Shown here in pieces: positions 1 to 9,403 of a stretch of DNA of 64,000 nt. A program made the translations under genes and the position numbers. Source of the DNA: Devosia sp. (GTDB lineage: Bacteria; Pseudomonadota; Alphaproteobacteria; Rhizobiales; Devosiaceae); contig NZ_JAQGJV010000024.1 of assembly GCF_028290435.1 (NCBI RefSeq), forward strand, positions 1-64,000. Direction: 5' to 3'. How positions within the stretch are numbered: the first letter of the stretch is position 1; every line of letters begins with the position of its first letter. The notes under the pieces were generated by a model. That model was not told the origin of the DNA, searched no databases, and saw only the letters and a program-made list of their open reading frames with translations.

Positions 1-1916
1 TACCACTGGAACGGATCATAGGGTGCCGGCGACGGGAACAGGTAAGCCTGCTTCAGCGTGTCCGGAATATTGTGCAGATTGTTCTTGGCCAGGTAGTAGC
101 CGTCGCCAGGCAGGTTGATGCCGATGACAGGGAAGTTCTCCTTGGCGATCGCCAGGATCTGCTTCATCAGCTCGCTGCGCTTGGCGGCGTCGCCCTCGGC
201 CCGCAGCTGGGTATAGAGGTCCATCTGCTTCTTGGCCCAATCGGCCGGCTCTTCGGCGATGTCGGGCGTGGTGCCGTTATACCAGGCCTGCCAGCGGAAG
301 GCCCAAACGCTTTCGGGGCTGTAGGGGAAGTAGTAGCGCGGCTCCTGCATGACCTCGAGGCCACCGTCGCCAGTCCATATCTGGGCGTCATAATCGCCAG
401 TCGGCCGCTTGTCGTAATAGAGCGTGCGGTCGATGCTGTTGATCTCGAGCTTGATGCCTGCCGCAGCGAGCTGCAATTGCATCATTTCGAGCATATCCAC
501 CCATTCCGGATGCAGCGCGGCGATGGTGTCCACAGTAACCACCAAAGGCGAGCCGTCGGGCATGGTATAAAAGCCATCGGCATTCTTGGCCCCGAGCCCA
601 GCCGCCTCGAAGCGCTTGGCAGCGTCCTCGAGATCGAGCGCGGTATATTGCGTGCTCATCTCTTCGTCATAGAACGGGGATTCGGGACGCGGCGCCACCT
701 GCGATGGCGTGCCCTGGCCGGTAAAGGCCACGTCGACGATTTCCTGGCGGTCGATAGCCTCGGAAATGCCGATGCGGAAATCCTTGTTGCCGAAAATGGC
801 CCGGCGCGCCGGATCGGGATGGTTCAGGTTGAACTGTAGCACCATGGAATTGGAGAACGAGGACACTTCCGTGCCCAAGTGATAGCCGCCCGCTTCCTGC
901 CCGTCGAAAAAGATCGGCTGGTTGATGATGGTGTTGATGTGGCGATCCTGGAAATCGATCTCGCCATTGAGCGCCATCAGCGTCAGCTCTTCGAGCGAGT
1001 CCGAAACGCGCATTTCGAGCGTGTCGATGTAGGGCAACTGGTTACCCGCGGTATCGACCTTCCAATAGTAGGGATTGCGCTCGAAGGTGACGCGGGCGCT
1101 GTCGCCCTTGAGCGGCTCCTTGACCATCCACGCATTCATGAAGGGCAATTCGGGATTGGCCCAGCGGATGGTTTCAGTCGCCCAGGAGCAGCGGTCCTGC
1201 ATATAGAGCTCCCAGGTGTCGAACCCAGCGGCCTTGGCATCAGCCGCGGCGTTCGGATTGGTCTTGGGATAGAACTGCCCGCAATAATCTTTGCTCAGCG
1301 ACACGATGGTCAGGCCGTTGACGCTGGCCAATTCGTCGAGCAGCACGCCATTGGGCTTTTCGAAGACGAATTTGAACGTGGTGTCGTCCACCACTTCGAT
1401 AGTGACGGGGTTCTGCGGGTTTTTCACGAAACCGCCGCCGCCCGCATAGGTCGCCTCATGCAGCAGGTCGACCGCGAAGGCGATGTCGGCGCTGGTGAAG
1501 GGCTTGCCGTTGTTCCACTTGAGCCCGGCGCGCAGGTGGAAGGTATAGGTCTTGGCGTCCTCGCTGATCTCCCAGCTTTCGGCCAGGTTGGGGATGACCT
1601 TGTTCCAGTCGCGGTCATAGCGGACTAGGCCATCATAGGCGATCGTGCGGGCGATCCAGGCATTGTCGCCGCCACCGCGCAGCCCCGAATGCCAGGTGCC
1701 GCCATATTTGCCGACGCTTTCCACCGGTGTCACCACCAGCGGATTGGTGGGCAGGCGTTCGGCGACCGGCGGCAGCGTGCCGTCCGCGACCAATGGATCG
1801 AGTATCGGCGATTGTTGCTGGCCCAGCGCTACGGTGCTCAGCATCAGAACGGCGGTGAGTGCGCCGGTAACGACGCGGCCGGCATATGCGCGTGGCCAAA
1901 GTCGGCTGTTCATCAT
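1..1916 (-). CDS. ABC transporter substrate-binding protein, peptide/nickel (SBP_bac_5) type, 3' end beyond window
   Basis: This is the periplasmic solute-binding component of an oligopeptide/nickel-type ABC importer. The minus-strand reading frame is open from the ATG at 1916 to the window edge (638 codons), so the gene is cut by the window but is near the usual family length. The N-terminus has a signal peptide (Arg-rich start, then a hydrophobic stretch to about residue 30). The body has family hallmarks such as GLKWNNGKPFTSADIAFAVDLL and, further on, FRIGISEAIDRQEIVD. A ribosome site (GAGGGAGAGG) lies 6 bases before the first of two adjacent ATGs, favouring 1916 over 1913. The permease and ATPase genes are presumably beyond the left edge. 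The ligand cannot be told from sequence. A LacI-family gene lies upstream on the same strand. Confidence 0.9.
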   Translation of the reverse strand, partial: MMNSRLWPRAYAGRVVTGALTAVLMLSTVALGQQQSPILDPLVADGTLPPVAERLPTNPLVVTPVESVGKYGGTWHSGLRGGGDNAWIARTIAYDGLVRYDRDWNKVIPNLAESWEISEDAKTYTFHLRAGLKWNNGKPFTSADIAFAVDLLHEATYAGGGGFVKNPQNPVTIEVVDDTTFKFVFEKPNGVLLDELASVNGLTIVSLSKDYCGQFYPKTNPNAAADAKAAGFDTWELYMQDRCSWATETIRWANPELPFMNAWMVKEPLKGDSARVTFERNPYYWKVDTAGNQLPYIDTLEMRVSDSLEELTLMALNGEIDFQDRHINTIINQPIFFDGQEAGGYHLGTEVSSFSNSMVLQFNLNHPDPARRAIFGNKDFRIGISEAIDRQEIVDVAFTGQGTPSQVAPRPESPFYDEEMSTQYTALDLEDAAKRFEAAGLGAKNADGFYTMPDGSPLVVTVDTIAALHPEWVDMLEMMQLQLAAAGIKLEINSIDRTLYYDKRPTGDYDAQIWTGDGGLEVMQEPRYYFPYSPESVWAFRWQAWYNGTTPDIAEEPADWAKKQMDLYTQLRAEGDAAKRSELMKQILAIAKENFPVIGINLPGDGYYLAKNNLHNIPDTLKQAYLFPSPAPYDPFQW

Positions 1917-1990
1917 GGAAATCCTCTCCCTCGTGGCCGTCTGTTCCCCGGCCCGGCGCCTTGTGGCACGCCGAGCAAGTTAGCCGCCAA

Positions 1991-2053
1991 TTTGCGCTTT
2001 CGCAAGTATTTTGCGCAAATCACGCAATTTACGCAAATTTGCATGATTTGCGT
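1991..2053. promoter_or_regulatory. Cluster of TTTGCG/CGCAAA operator-like half-sites upstream of the SBP gene
   Basis: Within about 60 bases there are repeated copies of one half-site in both orientations. They include a perfect 10-bp palindrome TTTGCGCAAA (2010-2019) and a perfect inverted repeat ACGCAAAT-N7-ATTTGCGT (2031-2053). The block lies 75-140 bases upstream of the SBP start. The octamer ATTTGCGT recurs at 3393-3400 upstream of the neighbouring LacI gene. Central-CpG palindromes are typical of LacI-family operators, so this is the likely target of that regulator; that link is inference. Confidence 0.55.
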
Positions 2054-2165
2054 TGAGGAGTCAGGAGGATAGGGTGTGGATGGGAATGGCGACGCGATAA
2101 AGAGAGATTCGGAAGGCGGAATTTTTGATCGGAATATTGAGCGGAAATCACCGTCTCCACGTTCG

Positions 2166-2301
2166 CGATGTCACCCCGGCGCAGACCGGGCCCATCTCGA
2201 TTTGGCCCCCTACCCGCAAGGTGGTTGTGAGGGTACTCGAGCTGGCGGCGTGACGATTGATCTTGAGATGGGCCCCGCCCTACGCCGCGGTGGCATCGAG
2301 T
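2166..2301. repeat. Palindromic intergenic repeat, family A, copy 1
   Basis: A region of about 135 bp whose ends are inverted copies of each other: GATGTCACCCCGGCGCAGAC near the left end, and the complement of a similar motif near the right end (GGGCCC and ATCTC motifs in both arms). A second copy is at 48219-48350 and a degenerate partial copy at 20846-20905. The rest of the 1917-2348 gap, apart from the half-site cluster, shows nothing gene-like. Confidence 0.7.
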
Positions 2302-2348
2302 GTATTTGACAGCCCAGGCAGAGTTCAGCTTTCGGCGAGGATAGTCCT

Positions 2349-3350
2349 CTAAACCGGAAACACCGTCTCCCCCGCCACGATCGACACCCCAACCTCAAGC
2401 TGCTGCACCGCCGCCTCGCCTTCCATATGCTGGGCCAGCAATCGCACCGCGCCCCGCCCGATGGCCTCCCGGTCGACGCGGACCGTGCTCAGCCGCGGGG
2501 TCGCCATGCCGGCGATTGGCAAGTCGTCAAACCCGATGATCGAGAAATTGGCCGGTAGTGAACTGTCGCTGCCATAAAGACCCTCCAGCATTTCCACGGC
2601 CGCGATGTCGTTCCAACTGAACAGCGCCGTCACATCGTGCTTGCCGGCCAGGATGTCGGCCAACAGGTCCGCGGTCGCCCGCTCCGCCGTGTTGACGATA
2701 CTGCCCACCGCTCCCGGCGTTGCCGCAATAGCTGCCTCGAAGCCGCGCTGCCGCTGCAAAATTGTGGGCCGATATTGGTGCGTATAGTGCAAAATGCGCC
2801 GATGCCCCGCGTCCAGCAGGCGCCGCGTCGCGAGGAATGCGCCGTAAAAATTGGCCGGCGCCACCGAACTGACCCGCATCTGCGGATCGCTGCCATTGAC
2901 CAGCACCACCGGCACATTGGCCTCGGCGCACCAGGCGGCCAGCCCGTCCCAGGCGTCAATCCCGGCCAGCAGCACGCCATTGGCATCGGCCTGCGCGATC
3001 TGGCGCTTGATCAGGTCGAGCGTCACCACCGACTCATTGACCAGCCGCACGTCCAGCATCATGCCGGCGTCGGCCGCCGCCGTCTTCATGCCTTCCAGGA
3101 TACCGAAATAGAACCCCGACAGCCCGCTGGTGGCGCTGCCCAGCGGAACCAGGGCCACGGCCCGCTTGTCAGCGGTGATCCCAACCGCATGCTTGCTTTT
3201 ATAACCAATGGTGCGCGCCATCCGCTGCACGTCGCGCCGCACCGCCGGGCTGATGCCGATCTCGTTGGCGAGCGCCCGCGAGACCGTGCTGACCGACACG
3301 CCCAGCCGCTCAGCTATATCTGCCTGGTTTGCACGCCGCGTCGGGGCCAT
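2349..3350 (-). CDS. LacI-family transcriptional regulator
   Basis: A 333-residue LacI/GalR repressor. It has an N-terminal helix-turn-helix (residues about 8-30, ADIAERLGVSVSTVSRAL), then a hinge and a periplasmic-binding-protein-like sensor domain (AVALVPLGSATSGLSGFYFGIL onward, ending with VSIVAGETVFPV). Length is normal for the family. It is transcribed on the same strand as the peptide-type substrate-binding gene, 430 bases upstream of it, and is its likely regulator. The shared half-sites at 1991-2053 and 3393-3400 support self-control and control of the transporter. The effector is unknown. Confidence 0.93.
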   Translation of the reverse strand: MAPTRRANQADIAERLGVSVSTVSRALANEIGISPAVRRDVQRMARTIGYKSKHAVGITADKRAVALVPLGSATSGLSGFYFGILEGMKTAAADAGMMLDVRLVNESVVTLDLIKRQIAQADANGVLLAGIDAWDGLAAWCAEANVPVVLVNGSDPQMRVSSVAPANFYGAFLATRRLLDAGHRRILHYTHQYRPTILQRQRGFEAAIAATPGAVGSIVNTAERATADLLADILAGKHDVTALFSWNDIAAVEMLEGLYGSDSSLPANFSIIGFDDLPIAGMATPRLSTVRVDREAIGRGAVRLLAQHMEGEAAVQQLEVGVSIVAGETVFPV

Positions 3351-3534
3351 TCACTCAACCTGTCCATTCCGAACAAATGCTGCTCTTGCAATATTTGCGT
3401 TTTTTGAGGTGTACAAGCGGAAATGCTTGGGTGGGGGCGGCTTGTCTTCGCTGGCGGAACCCCGGACTATGACTCAATAGACCGCCTGATCGCCTGCGAT
3501 TCTCGCGGAACAGCGCCCTGACCCCGTCCATCCA

Positions 3535-6500
3535 ATGATGCAAGATAACGCGATATCGCCCTCTACACCCAAAGCCGGCACACCAGCAGAAGTATTGATT
3601 CTTCGTCCGCGCGATGGCGGACACACGATTGCCCACCAACAGCCACTCAATGGAGAGGGCCAGCGGAGCATGCAACAGTGGAGCAGTGCTGAACGCGACG
3701 CACAGGCCATGCCGCCGGTCGACGCCGCCACGCGGGCGCGCTGGCGCGGCATGCTCGGCACGCTGGCCGAAACCATGGGCATGTGCGACGGGCGTATCTG
3801 GAGCCTGTCGGGCAACGAAGCCGAGGTCATCATCGCCTACGGATCACCCCTGCCCGGCGAAGGCATGCGGGTGGCCGTCAAGGGCTCGCGGCTGCTGTAT
3901 CAGGACGTGGTGCGGGAGCGCTCGACGCTGGACGTCGCCAGCCCTCAATGGTCGGGCAGTTCCGAGGCCGCCCAAGGCATCAAGGACTATCTGGGCCTAC
4001 CCATCACCTGGCCGAACGGCACCCTATTCGGGGTCATCGAGGTTCTGACGGCAGAACTGCGGCCGTTCACCTCGCTGCACCGGCGGCTGGCAACCCAGGT
4101 TCGCGACAATATCGATGACCATCTGCGCAACATCGCCGTCCTGGCCGAGCGCACCCGGATGGCGGGCGAAAGCCGGCGCCAACGCGAAATCGGCCTCTTG
4201 GCCGCCGACATAGTCGACTATGGCGCCTGGGACTATGAAATCGGCGCCGACCTGCTGCTGGGCGATGCTGGCTGGTATCGCCTGCTCGGGCTCGACGGCG
4301 CCGAGCCGCTCGCCTCCCTCGATGATTTCAAACGCCTCATCCACCCCGACGACAAGGCGCGCATCACCGATGCCAACCTGCTCGGGCTGACCGAGGATGC
4401 CGGCGGCGCAGCGTCCAGCGTGGTTTTCCGCCTGATGCGGGCCGATGGCGAGACCCGCTGGGTCCGCTCCTCGGCGCGGGTGCTGGATGGCGCGCCGGCG
4501 CGCACCGTCGGCGTGATGGTCGACGTCACCGATAGCCACATGACCGATGCGGCACTGCGCCAGGGCCGTGTGGCACTGCTCGAGGCCGAGGGCGTCATCA
4601 AGGACGTCCGCGAACGCCTGCAACTCGCCGCCGGAACCAGCGGGCTGGGCATTTGGGAATTCAATATCGATACCAGCACGCTGCAGGGCGACGCCAGCCT
4701 CTGCGCCATCTTCGGCGTCAAGGCCGGCAGCTTGACCGGCGCCAATGCGTTCCACAGTCGGGTGCATTCCAAGGACCGCCACCTGCTCGATTTCAAGGCC
4801 ATGGCACAGCGCATCCAGGAGCCGCGGGAGCTGGAATTCCGCGTCGTGCGCCCAACCGGAGAAATCCGCTGGGTCTCCTGCACCGTGCACCTGAGCGAGG
4901 CCAGTGCGTTATTGCCCAAGCGGTTGCGCGGCTTCGTGCTGGACGTGACCGAGGCGCAACGCGCCAATGAGGCGCTCAACCGCACCAAGGCGGCGCTGCA
5001 CGACACCGAAAAGCTGGTACGGCTGGCCAATTGGCGCTTCGACCGCGCCACCCAGCAGTTTTTCGCCTCCGACATGCTCTATGAGCTCAATGACAGCGAC
5101 CCCGACGCGCCGGCGCTGACCCAGGCGGACCTCGAACAATTGCTCTCGCCGCAATCCCAGGATGGCGCCACTAACGCGGTCCAGCATTGCCTCAAGACCG
5201 GCAAGCCCTATGCGCTGGATGTGCAATATCTGCGGCCTGACGGCACCAGTTTCCTCGCCAGCGTGCGCGGCCATGCCGAGCGCGACGCCGGGGGTGTCAT
5301 TATCGGGGTCGTCGGCACGTTGCAGGACATGTCGGAACGCGAAGAGGCCAGTGCGCGCGTCGCGGCCCTGGCGCAGGCCCTGCCGCTCGGCGCGATCTAC
5401 AGTTTCGAATGGACGGACGCTCATTTCATGCTGACCGATGCCAGTGCCGGCATCGAGGCCCTGATCGGCGTATCCGCCGAAACCTTGATGGCCGATCGCG
5501 ATGCCTTCCCCAAGACCATGGTCAAATCCGAGCGCCGCTTCTACTTGGCCGAATTCGAGCGCGCACGGCAGTCCGGCGAGGTGTTCGACTGCCGCTTCAA
5601 TATCGTGCGGCCCGATGGTACCACCGTCTGGCTGCATAGCCGCGCGGTGCCCCATATTCGCCCGGACGGCACCACCGGCTGGGATGGCGTGTTGCGCGAC
5701 ATCGCTACGGAACGCCAATCGAGCGACGCGCTGCGGCAGGCCGAGCAGAAGATGGTCGCCATGGAACAGGCCAAGGACGACCTGCTGGCCACCATGAGCC
5801 ACGAAGTCCGCACGCCGATGAACACCGTGGTCGGCATGACCCGGCTGGCGCTGCAGACCGAACTGGCGCCCAAGCAGCGGAACTACCTCGACAAGATCGA
5901 CACCGCCGCCAGGAGCCTGCAGGCGATCGTCAGCGACGTGCTGGATTTTTCCAGGATCGAGTCCGGACGGCTGGAGCTGGACGATAGCGCATTCACCCTT
6001 GAGGCGGTGCTGGATACCGTATCCGCCGCCACCGCGCCAAGGGCCGAGGAAAAGGGCCTCGAGCTCGCCTTTGCGGTCGACGCCGACGTGCCGCGCAGCC
6101 TGAAGGGCGATCAACAGCGGCTGTCCCAAGTGTTGGTCAACCTCGTCGCCAATGCCGTCAAGTTCACTGAAACCGGGGAAGTCGTGGTCTCGGTGGATCG
6201 CCTGCTCGGTGATGGTGGAACCCCGCTGCTGGAGTTCAGCATCCGCGACACCGGCATCGAGCTCGATGCCAACCAGATCGCCAGCCTGTTCCGCCCGTTC
6301 GAGCAGGCCGCGTCGCGCAGCTCACCGCGCCATGGCGGCAGCGGGCTGGGCCTGAGCGTCTGCAAGCGGCTGGTGGAACAGATGGGCGGCACGATGGACG
6401 TCCAAAGCCAGCCGGGGCGCGATACCACTTTCCGTTTCACCATCGCTCTGCGCCCGGTGGACGAAGCCATCGCGTCTCCCGCTTTGGCGCTGAGCAATCG

Positions 6501-7905
6501 CCACGTCCTCATCGTCGACGACAATGCCAGTGCCCGCACCATCCTGTCGGACATGCTGGATGAGTTGGGCATGACCCCGCAGACCGTGGCCTCGGGCAGT
6601 GATGCCCTCACCGCCCTGAACACAGCGGCCGAGGGGGCCGAGCCCTTCGATCTCGCGCTGATCGACTGGCGCATGGCCGGCATGGACGGGCTCGAACTGG
6701 CCCGCCGCCTGCGCGCCGACGTGGCGCTGAAAAATCTCCCCGTCGTCCTGATGGCGACCGGCTATGGCCGTGAGGACGTGTTGCGCCGGGTCGATCAGCT
6801 TGGCCTGCAGGGCCTCCTGGTCAAGCCGGTGACACAATCCATGATGCTCGACGTCATGGCGGATATTTTCTCGCCGGCCGGCACGGGCGCCCGCAATGGC
6901 CTGCAACCGGCCGACACCGCCGCCGCCCAGGACAAGGCTGCCCTGACCGACCGGCGCGTGCTGCTGGTGGACGACAATACCCCGACCCGCGAGGCCATCA
7001 CCGACCTCCTGGAATTGGCCGGGGTCACGGTCGACACCGCCGCCAGCGGCAGCGAGGCGCTCGAGCGGCTGGCCCGCCGCGCCTATGACGCCGTGCTGAT
7101 GGATATGGCGTTGTCCGACATGGCCGGGCGCGAAGTCACGCGCCGCATCCGCCGCAATCCGGCCTGGACGCGCCTGCCCATCATCGCGCTGACGGGCGAA
7201 GACGGTCTCGAAGACCGCGATACCGGGCGCGGGGCCGGCATGACCGCCCACATCGTCAAGCCGGTCGAGGAGACGCGGCTCTATCGCGTCCTGGCCGATA
7301 TCTTCGCCGGCACCAAGCCGGTCGCCTCCGTGGTGGCGCCCGATTTCGACACCGCCCTGCGCCGCCTCCACGGCGATGCGGACCGCCTCGAGCGCCTGAT
7401 GCGCGGCTTCGTGCGCGACTTCGCCGATATCCCCGCCAAGCTGGGCAATCTTATCGGCACCGACGACCTGCCCGAAACCGAAGCGCTGGCCCAACTGGTC
7501 AAGACCACCGCCGCCGCGCTGGAGGCACGCCAGCTCACGGCTGCCGCTACAGAACTGGAACAGGCGGCCCGCGACGGCGACCGCGATATCGACACGCTGG
7601 CGCTGGAATTCCGCCGGCATCTGCAAGCCGTGCTCGACACGATTGGCACCAAGCTGGCGCTCGACGCCCAGCCCCATTCGGGCGTCGAGCGCGAGACCGC
7701 CCTCGCCCTGATCGCCACCGTCGAGCCGCTGGTCGCCCGCGGTGACGATGCCGCCGATCCCATGCTGAAACAGCTCTCCGCACTGCTGGACGGACAGGCA
7801 GAAGCCGCCATGATCGACGCCGTCCGCAGCGCCTATGACGACGTGAAATTACCCGCCGCTTTGGCCGGCCTCGCCCGGCTCAAGGCCGGCCTCGTGCACG
7901 GGTAG
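3535..7905 (+). CDS. Soluble hybrid sensor histidine kinase (GAF-PAS-HisKA-HATPase-REC-REC-degenerate Hpt)
   Basis: A 1456-residue multidomain kinase with no membrane segment, so probably a cytoplasmic sensor. In order: a GAF-like domain (about 85-195); four PAS-type segments (about 215-335, 360-475, 490-605, 615-735), several with PAC-like RWV/WLH motifs; HisKA with the phospho-acceptor in SHEVRTP (H756); an HATPase with GGSGLGLSVCKRL; two receiver domains with phospho-acceptor Asp D1044 (ALIDWRMAG) and D1190 (VLMDMALSD); and a C-terminal helical Hpt-like region. The Hpt-like region has Gln at the position expected for the active His (Q1320, in AQLVKTTAAALEA). No strong ribosome site precedes the ATG at 3535. 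An ATG at 3670 (residue 46), preceded by GGAGAGGGCC, is an alternative start. No cognate regulator is adjacent. Confidence 0.92.
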   Translation: MMQDNAISPSTPKAGTPAEVLILRPRDGGHTIAHQQPLNGEGQRSMQQWSSAERDAQAMPPVDAATRARWRGMLGTLAETMGMCDGRIWSLSGNEAEVIIAYGSPLPGEGMRVAVKGSRLLYQDVVRERSTLDVASPQWSGSSEAAQGIKDYLGLPITWPNGTLFGVIEVLTAELRPFTSLHRRLATQVRDNIDDHLRNIAVLAERTRMAGESRRQREIGLLAADIVDYGAWDYEIGADLLLGDAGWYRLLGLDGAEPLASLDDFKRLIHPDDKARITDANLLGLTEDAGGAASSVVFRLMRADGETRWVRSSARVLDGAPARTVGVMVDVTDSHMTDAALRQGRVALLEAEGVIKDVRERLQLAAGTSGLGIWEFNIDTSTLQGDASLCAIFGVKAGSLTGANAFHSRVHSKDRHLLDFKAMAQRIQEPRELEFRVVRPTGEIRWVSCTVHLSEASALLPKRLRGFVLDVTEAQRANEALNRTKAALHDTEKLVRLANWRFDRATQQFFASDMLYELNDSDPDAPALTQADLEQLLSPQSQDGATNAVQHCLKTGKPYALDVQYLRPDGTSFLASVRGHAERDAGGVIIGVVGTLQDMSEREEASARVAALAQALPLGAIYSFEWTDAHFMLTDASAGIEALIGVSAETLMADRDAFPKTMVKSERRFYLAEFERARQSGEVFDCRFNIVRPDGTTVWLHSRAVPHIRPDGTTGWDGVLRDIATERQSSDALRQAEQKMVAMEQAKDDLLATMSHEVRTPMNTVVGMTRLALQTELAPKQRNYLDKIDTAARSLQAIVSDVLDFSRIESGRLELDDSAFTLEAVLDTVSAATAPRAEEKGLELAFAVDADVPRSLKGDQQRLSQVLVNLVANAVKFTETGEVVVSVDRLLGDGGTPLLEFSIRDTGIELDANQIASLFRPFEQAASRSSPRHGGSGLGLSVCKRLVEQMGGTMDVQSQPGRDTTFRFTIALRPVDEAIASPALALSNRHVLIVDDNASARTILSDMLDELGMTPQTVASGSDALTALNTAAEGAEPFDLALIDWRMAGMDGLELARRLRADVALKNLPVVLMATGYGREDVLRRVDQLGLQGLLVKPVTQSMMLDVMADIFSPAGTGARNGLQPADTAAAQDKAALTDRRVLLVDDNTPTREAITDLLELAGVTVDTAASGSEALERLARRAYDAVLMDMALSDMAGREVTRRIRRNPAWTRLPIIALTGEDGLEDRDTGRGAGMTAHIVKPVEETRLYRVLADIFAGTKPVASVVAPDFDTALRRLHGDADRLERLMRGFVRDFADIPAKLGNLIGTDDLPETEALAQLVKTTAAALEARQLTAAATELEQAARDGDRDIDTLALEFRRHLQAVLDTIGTKLALDAQPHSGVERETALALIATVEPLVARGDDAADPMLKQLSALLDGQAEAAMIDAVRSAYDDVKLPAALAGLARLKAGLVHG

Positions 7906-7932
7906 GGTAGCCGGCGTTCACAGCCGTAACTC

Positions 7933-7951
7933 CCCCACCCGCCGGGTGGGG
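7933..7951. terminator. Short GC hairpin between convergent genes
   Basis: CCCCACCC-GCC-GGGTGGGG forms a perfect 8-bp stem with a 3-base loop, between the convergent kinase and cytochrome genes. There is no T-run, so it may be a repeat element or a rho-type transcript end rather than a classic intrinsic terminator. Confidence 0.4.
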
Positions 7952-7992
7952 AAGCGAAGCGGCCGCTGTGCCGCCACCCGCCACGCTGCCAA

Positions 7993-9336
7993 TTACCGCA
8001 TATTGAGAACAATCACGTGGTCGCTGGTGGGATCGGTATCCTCACGCAGCTTGGCGACCTCCGCCGCCGTCACCGCCGGCGCATCATTCCCCCAGCTCGA
8101 GCGAATGAAGGTGGCGATCTCGGCGATCTGATCGTCGCGCAGCAACACCCGGAACGGGGTCATGCGGTAGGAGTCCGGAACCCCGTCCACCACCATGCGC
8201 CCAGCCCCGTTGAGCAGGATATTGATGATCGACTCCGCATTCTGCCCGATCACCGTCGGGTTGCCCGCCAGTGGCGGCTGCAAGGCGCCACGTCCCAGCC
8301 CGTCGCGTCCATGACAGTTCGAACACTGCGTTAGGTACAGCGACGAGCCCGGCGCCGTCATGTCATTGCCAGCAAACGCCACCTTGGTGGCATCGTCATA
8401 GGTCCACTGCGGATCGGCCCCGCGCGGCGGCAGCGATTTCAGATAAACCGCGATGGACTTGAGATCCTCATCGGTCATGAACTGCGTGCTGTTGTTGAAC
8501 GCCTCCAGCATGGTGCCGAACACGGTGGCATGCTTGTTGCGGCCGGTCTTGAGCAGTTGCACGATATCGTCCTCGCTCCAGCGCCCCAGGCCCGTCGCCT
8601 GATTGCCGCGCAGGTTGGAGGCATGCCAGCCATCGAGCAAAGCGCCTGACAGATACGCATCGCTGCTCTCGTCCAGCGCCACTTCCTGGATCGCCAGACC
8701 ACGTTCGGTATGGCAACTGCCGCAATGGCCTGCGCCCTGCACGAGGTACGCACCACGGTTCCATTCCGCGCTTTGCTCCGGCTTATTCTCATAAACCTTG
8801 GTCGGCGCGAAAACGACGTTCCAGAACGCCAGCGGCCAGCGCATGTTGAGAGGGAACGGAATGCCGGTTTCCTGGTTCGGCTTGGCCACCGGCTCCACGG
8901 CGAACATGAAGTAATCGTAGAGCTTCTTGATGTCCTCGTCGGTCATCTTGGAATAGGAAGGATAAGGCATTGACGGATAGAGGCGATGCCCATCCTTGGC
9001 GACGCCACGACGCACCGCATTGTCGAAATCGGCCAGCGTGTAATTGCCGATGCCGGTTGCCTTGTCGGGGGTGATATTGGTCGCATACATCACGCCCAGC
9101 GGGCTGCCCATCGGCAGGCCCCCGGCGAACGGCGCCTCCCCTGGCAGCGAATGGCAGGCCACGCAATCGGCCAGCCGAGCCACGTAGCTGGCCTCTTCAA
9201 CCGGATATTGCGGCGCGGTAACCGCCGCGACCCCATCGAACGGGCTGGACGGCCGCTGGTTGAGCAGGAACGCCAGGCCCACAAACAGCACGATGCCGAC
9301 GACAATAATAATGCCGATAATACGCAGGATTTTCAC
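7993..9336 (-). CDS. Membrane-anchored triheme cytochrome c subunit of molybdenum dehydrogenase
   Basis: A 447-residue c-type cytochrome with an N-terminal hydrophobic anchor or signal (residues about 2-26) and three CxxCH heme-binding motifs at 58-62 (CVACH), 205-209 (CGSCH) and 338-342 (CSNCH). This is the layout of the triheme electron-transfer subunits that accompany membrane-bound alcohol or aldehyde dehydrogenases. It lies directly downstream of the Mo subunit and 2Fe-2S subunit genes on the same strand. It therefore probably takes electrons from the 2Fe-2S subunit to the respiratory chain at the periplasmic face. The gap to the Mo subunit gene is 67 bases. Confidence 0.93.
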   Translation of the reverse strand: MKILRIIGIIIVVGIVLFVGLAFLLNQRPSSPFDGVAAVTAPQYPVEEASYVARLADCVACHSLPGEAPFAGGLPMGSPLGVMYATNITPDKATGIGNYTLADFDNAVRRGVAKDGHRLYPSMPYPSYSKMTDEDIKKLYDYFMFAVEPVAKPNQETGIPFPLNMRWPLAFWNVVFAPTKVYENKPEQSAEWNRGAYLVQGAGHCGSCHTERGLAIQEVALDESSDAYLSGALLDGWHASNLRGNQATGLGRWSEDDIVQLLKTGRNKHATVFGTMLEAFNNSTQFMTDEDLKSIAVYLKSLPPRGADPQWTYDDATKVAFAGNDMTAPGSSLYLTQCSNCHGRDGLGRGALQPPLAGNPTVIGQNAESIINILLNGAGRMVVDGVPDSYRMTPFRVLLRDDQIAEIATFIRSSWGNDAPAVTAAEVAKLREDTDPTSDHVIVLNMR

Positions 9337-9403
9337 GGTATCCCCTTCGCCGTGATGAAAACCAAACCGGCGGCCGCCCAGGCCGCCGGCATCTATCGCA
9401 AGC

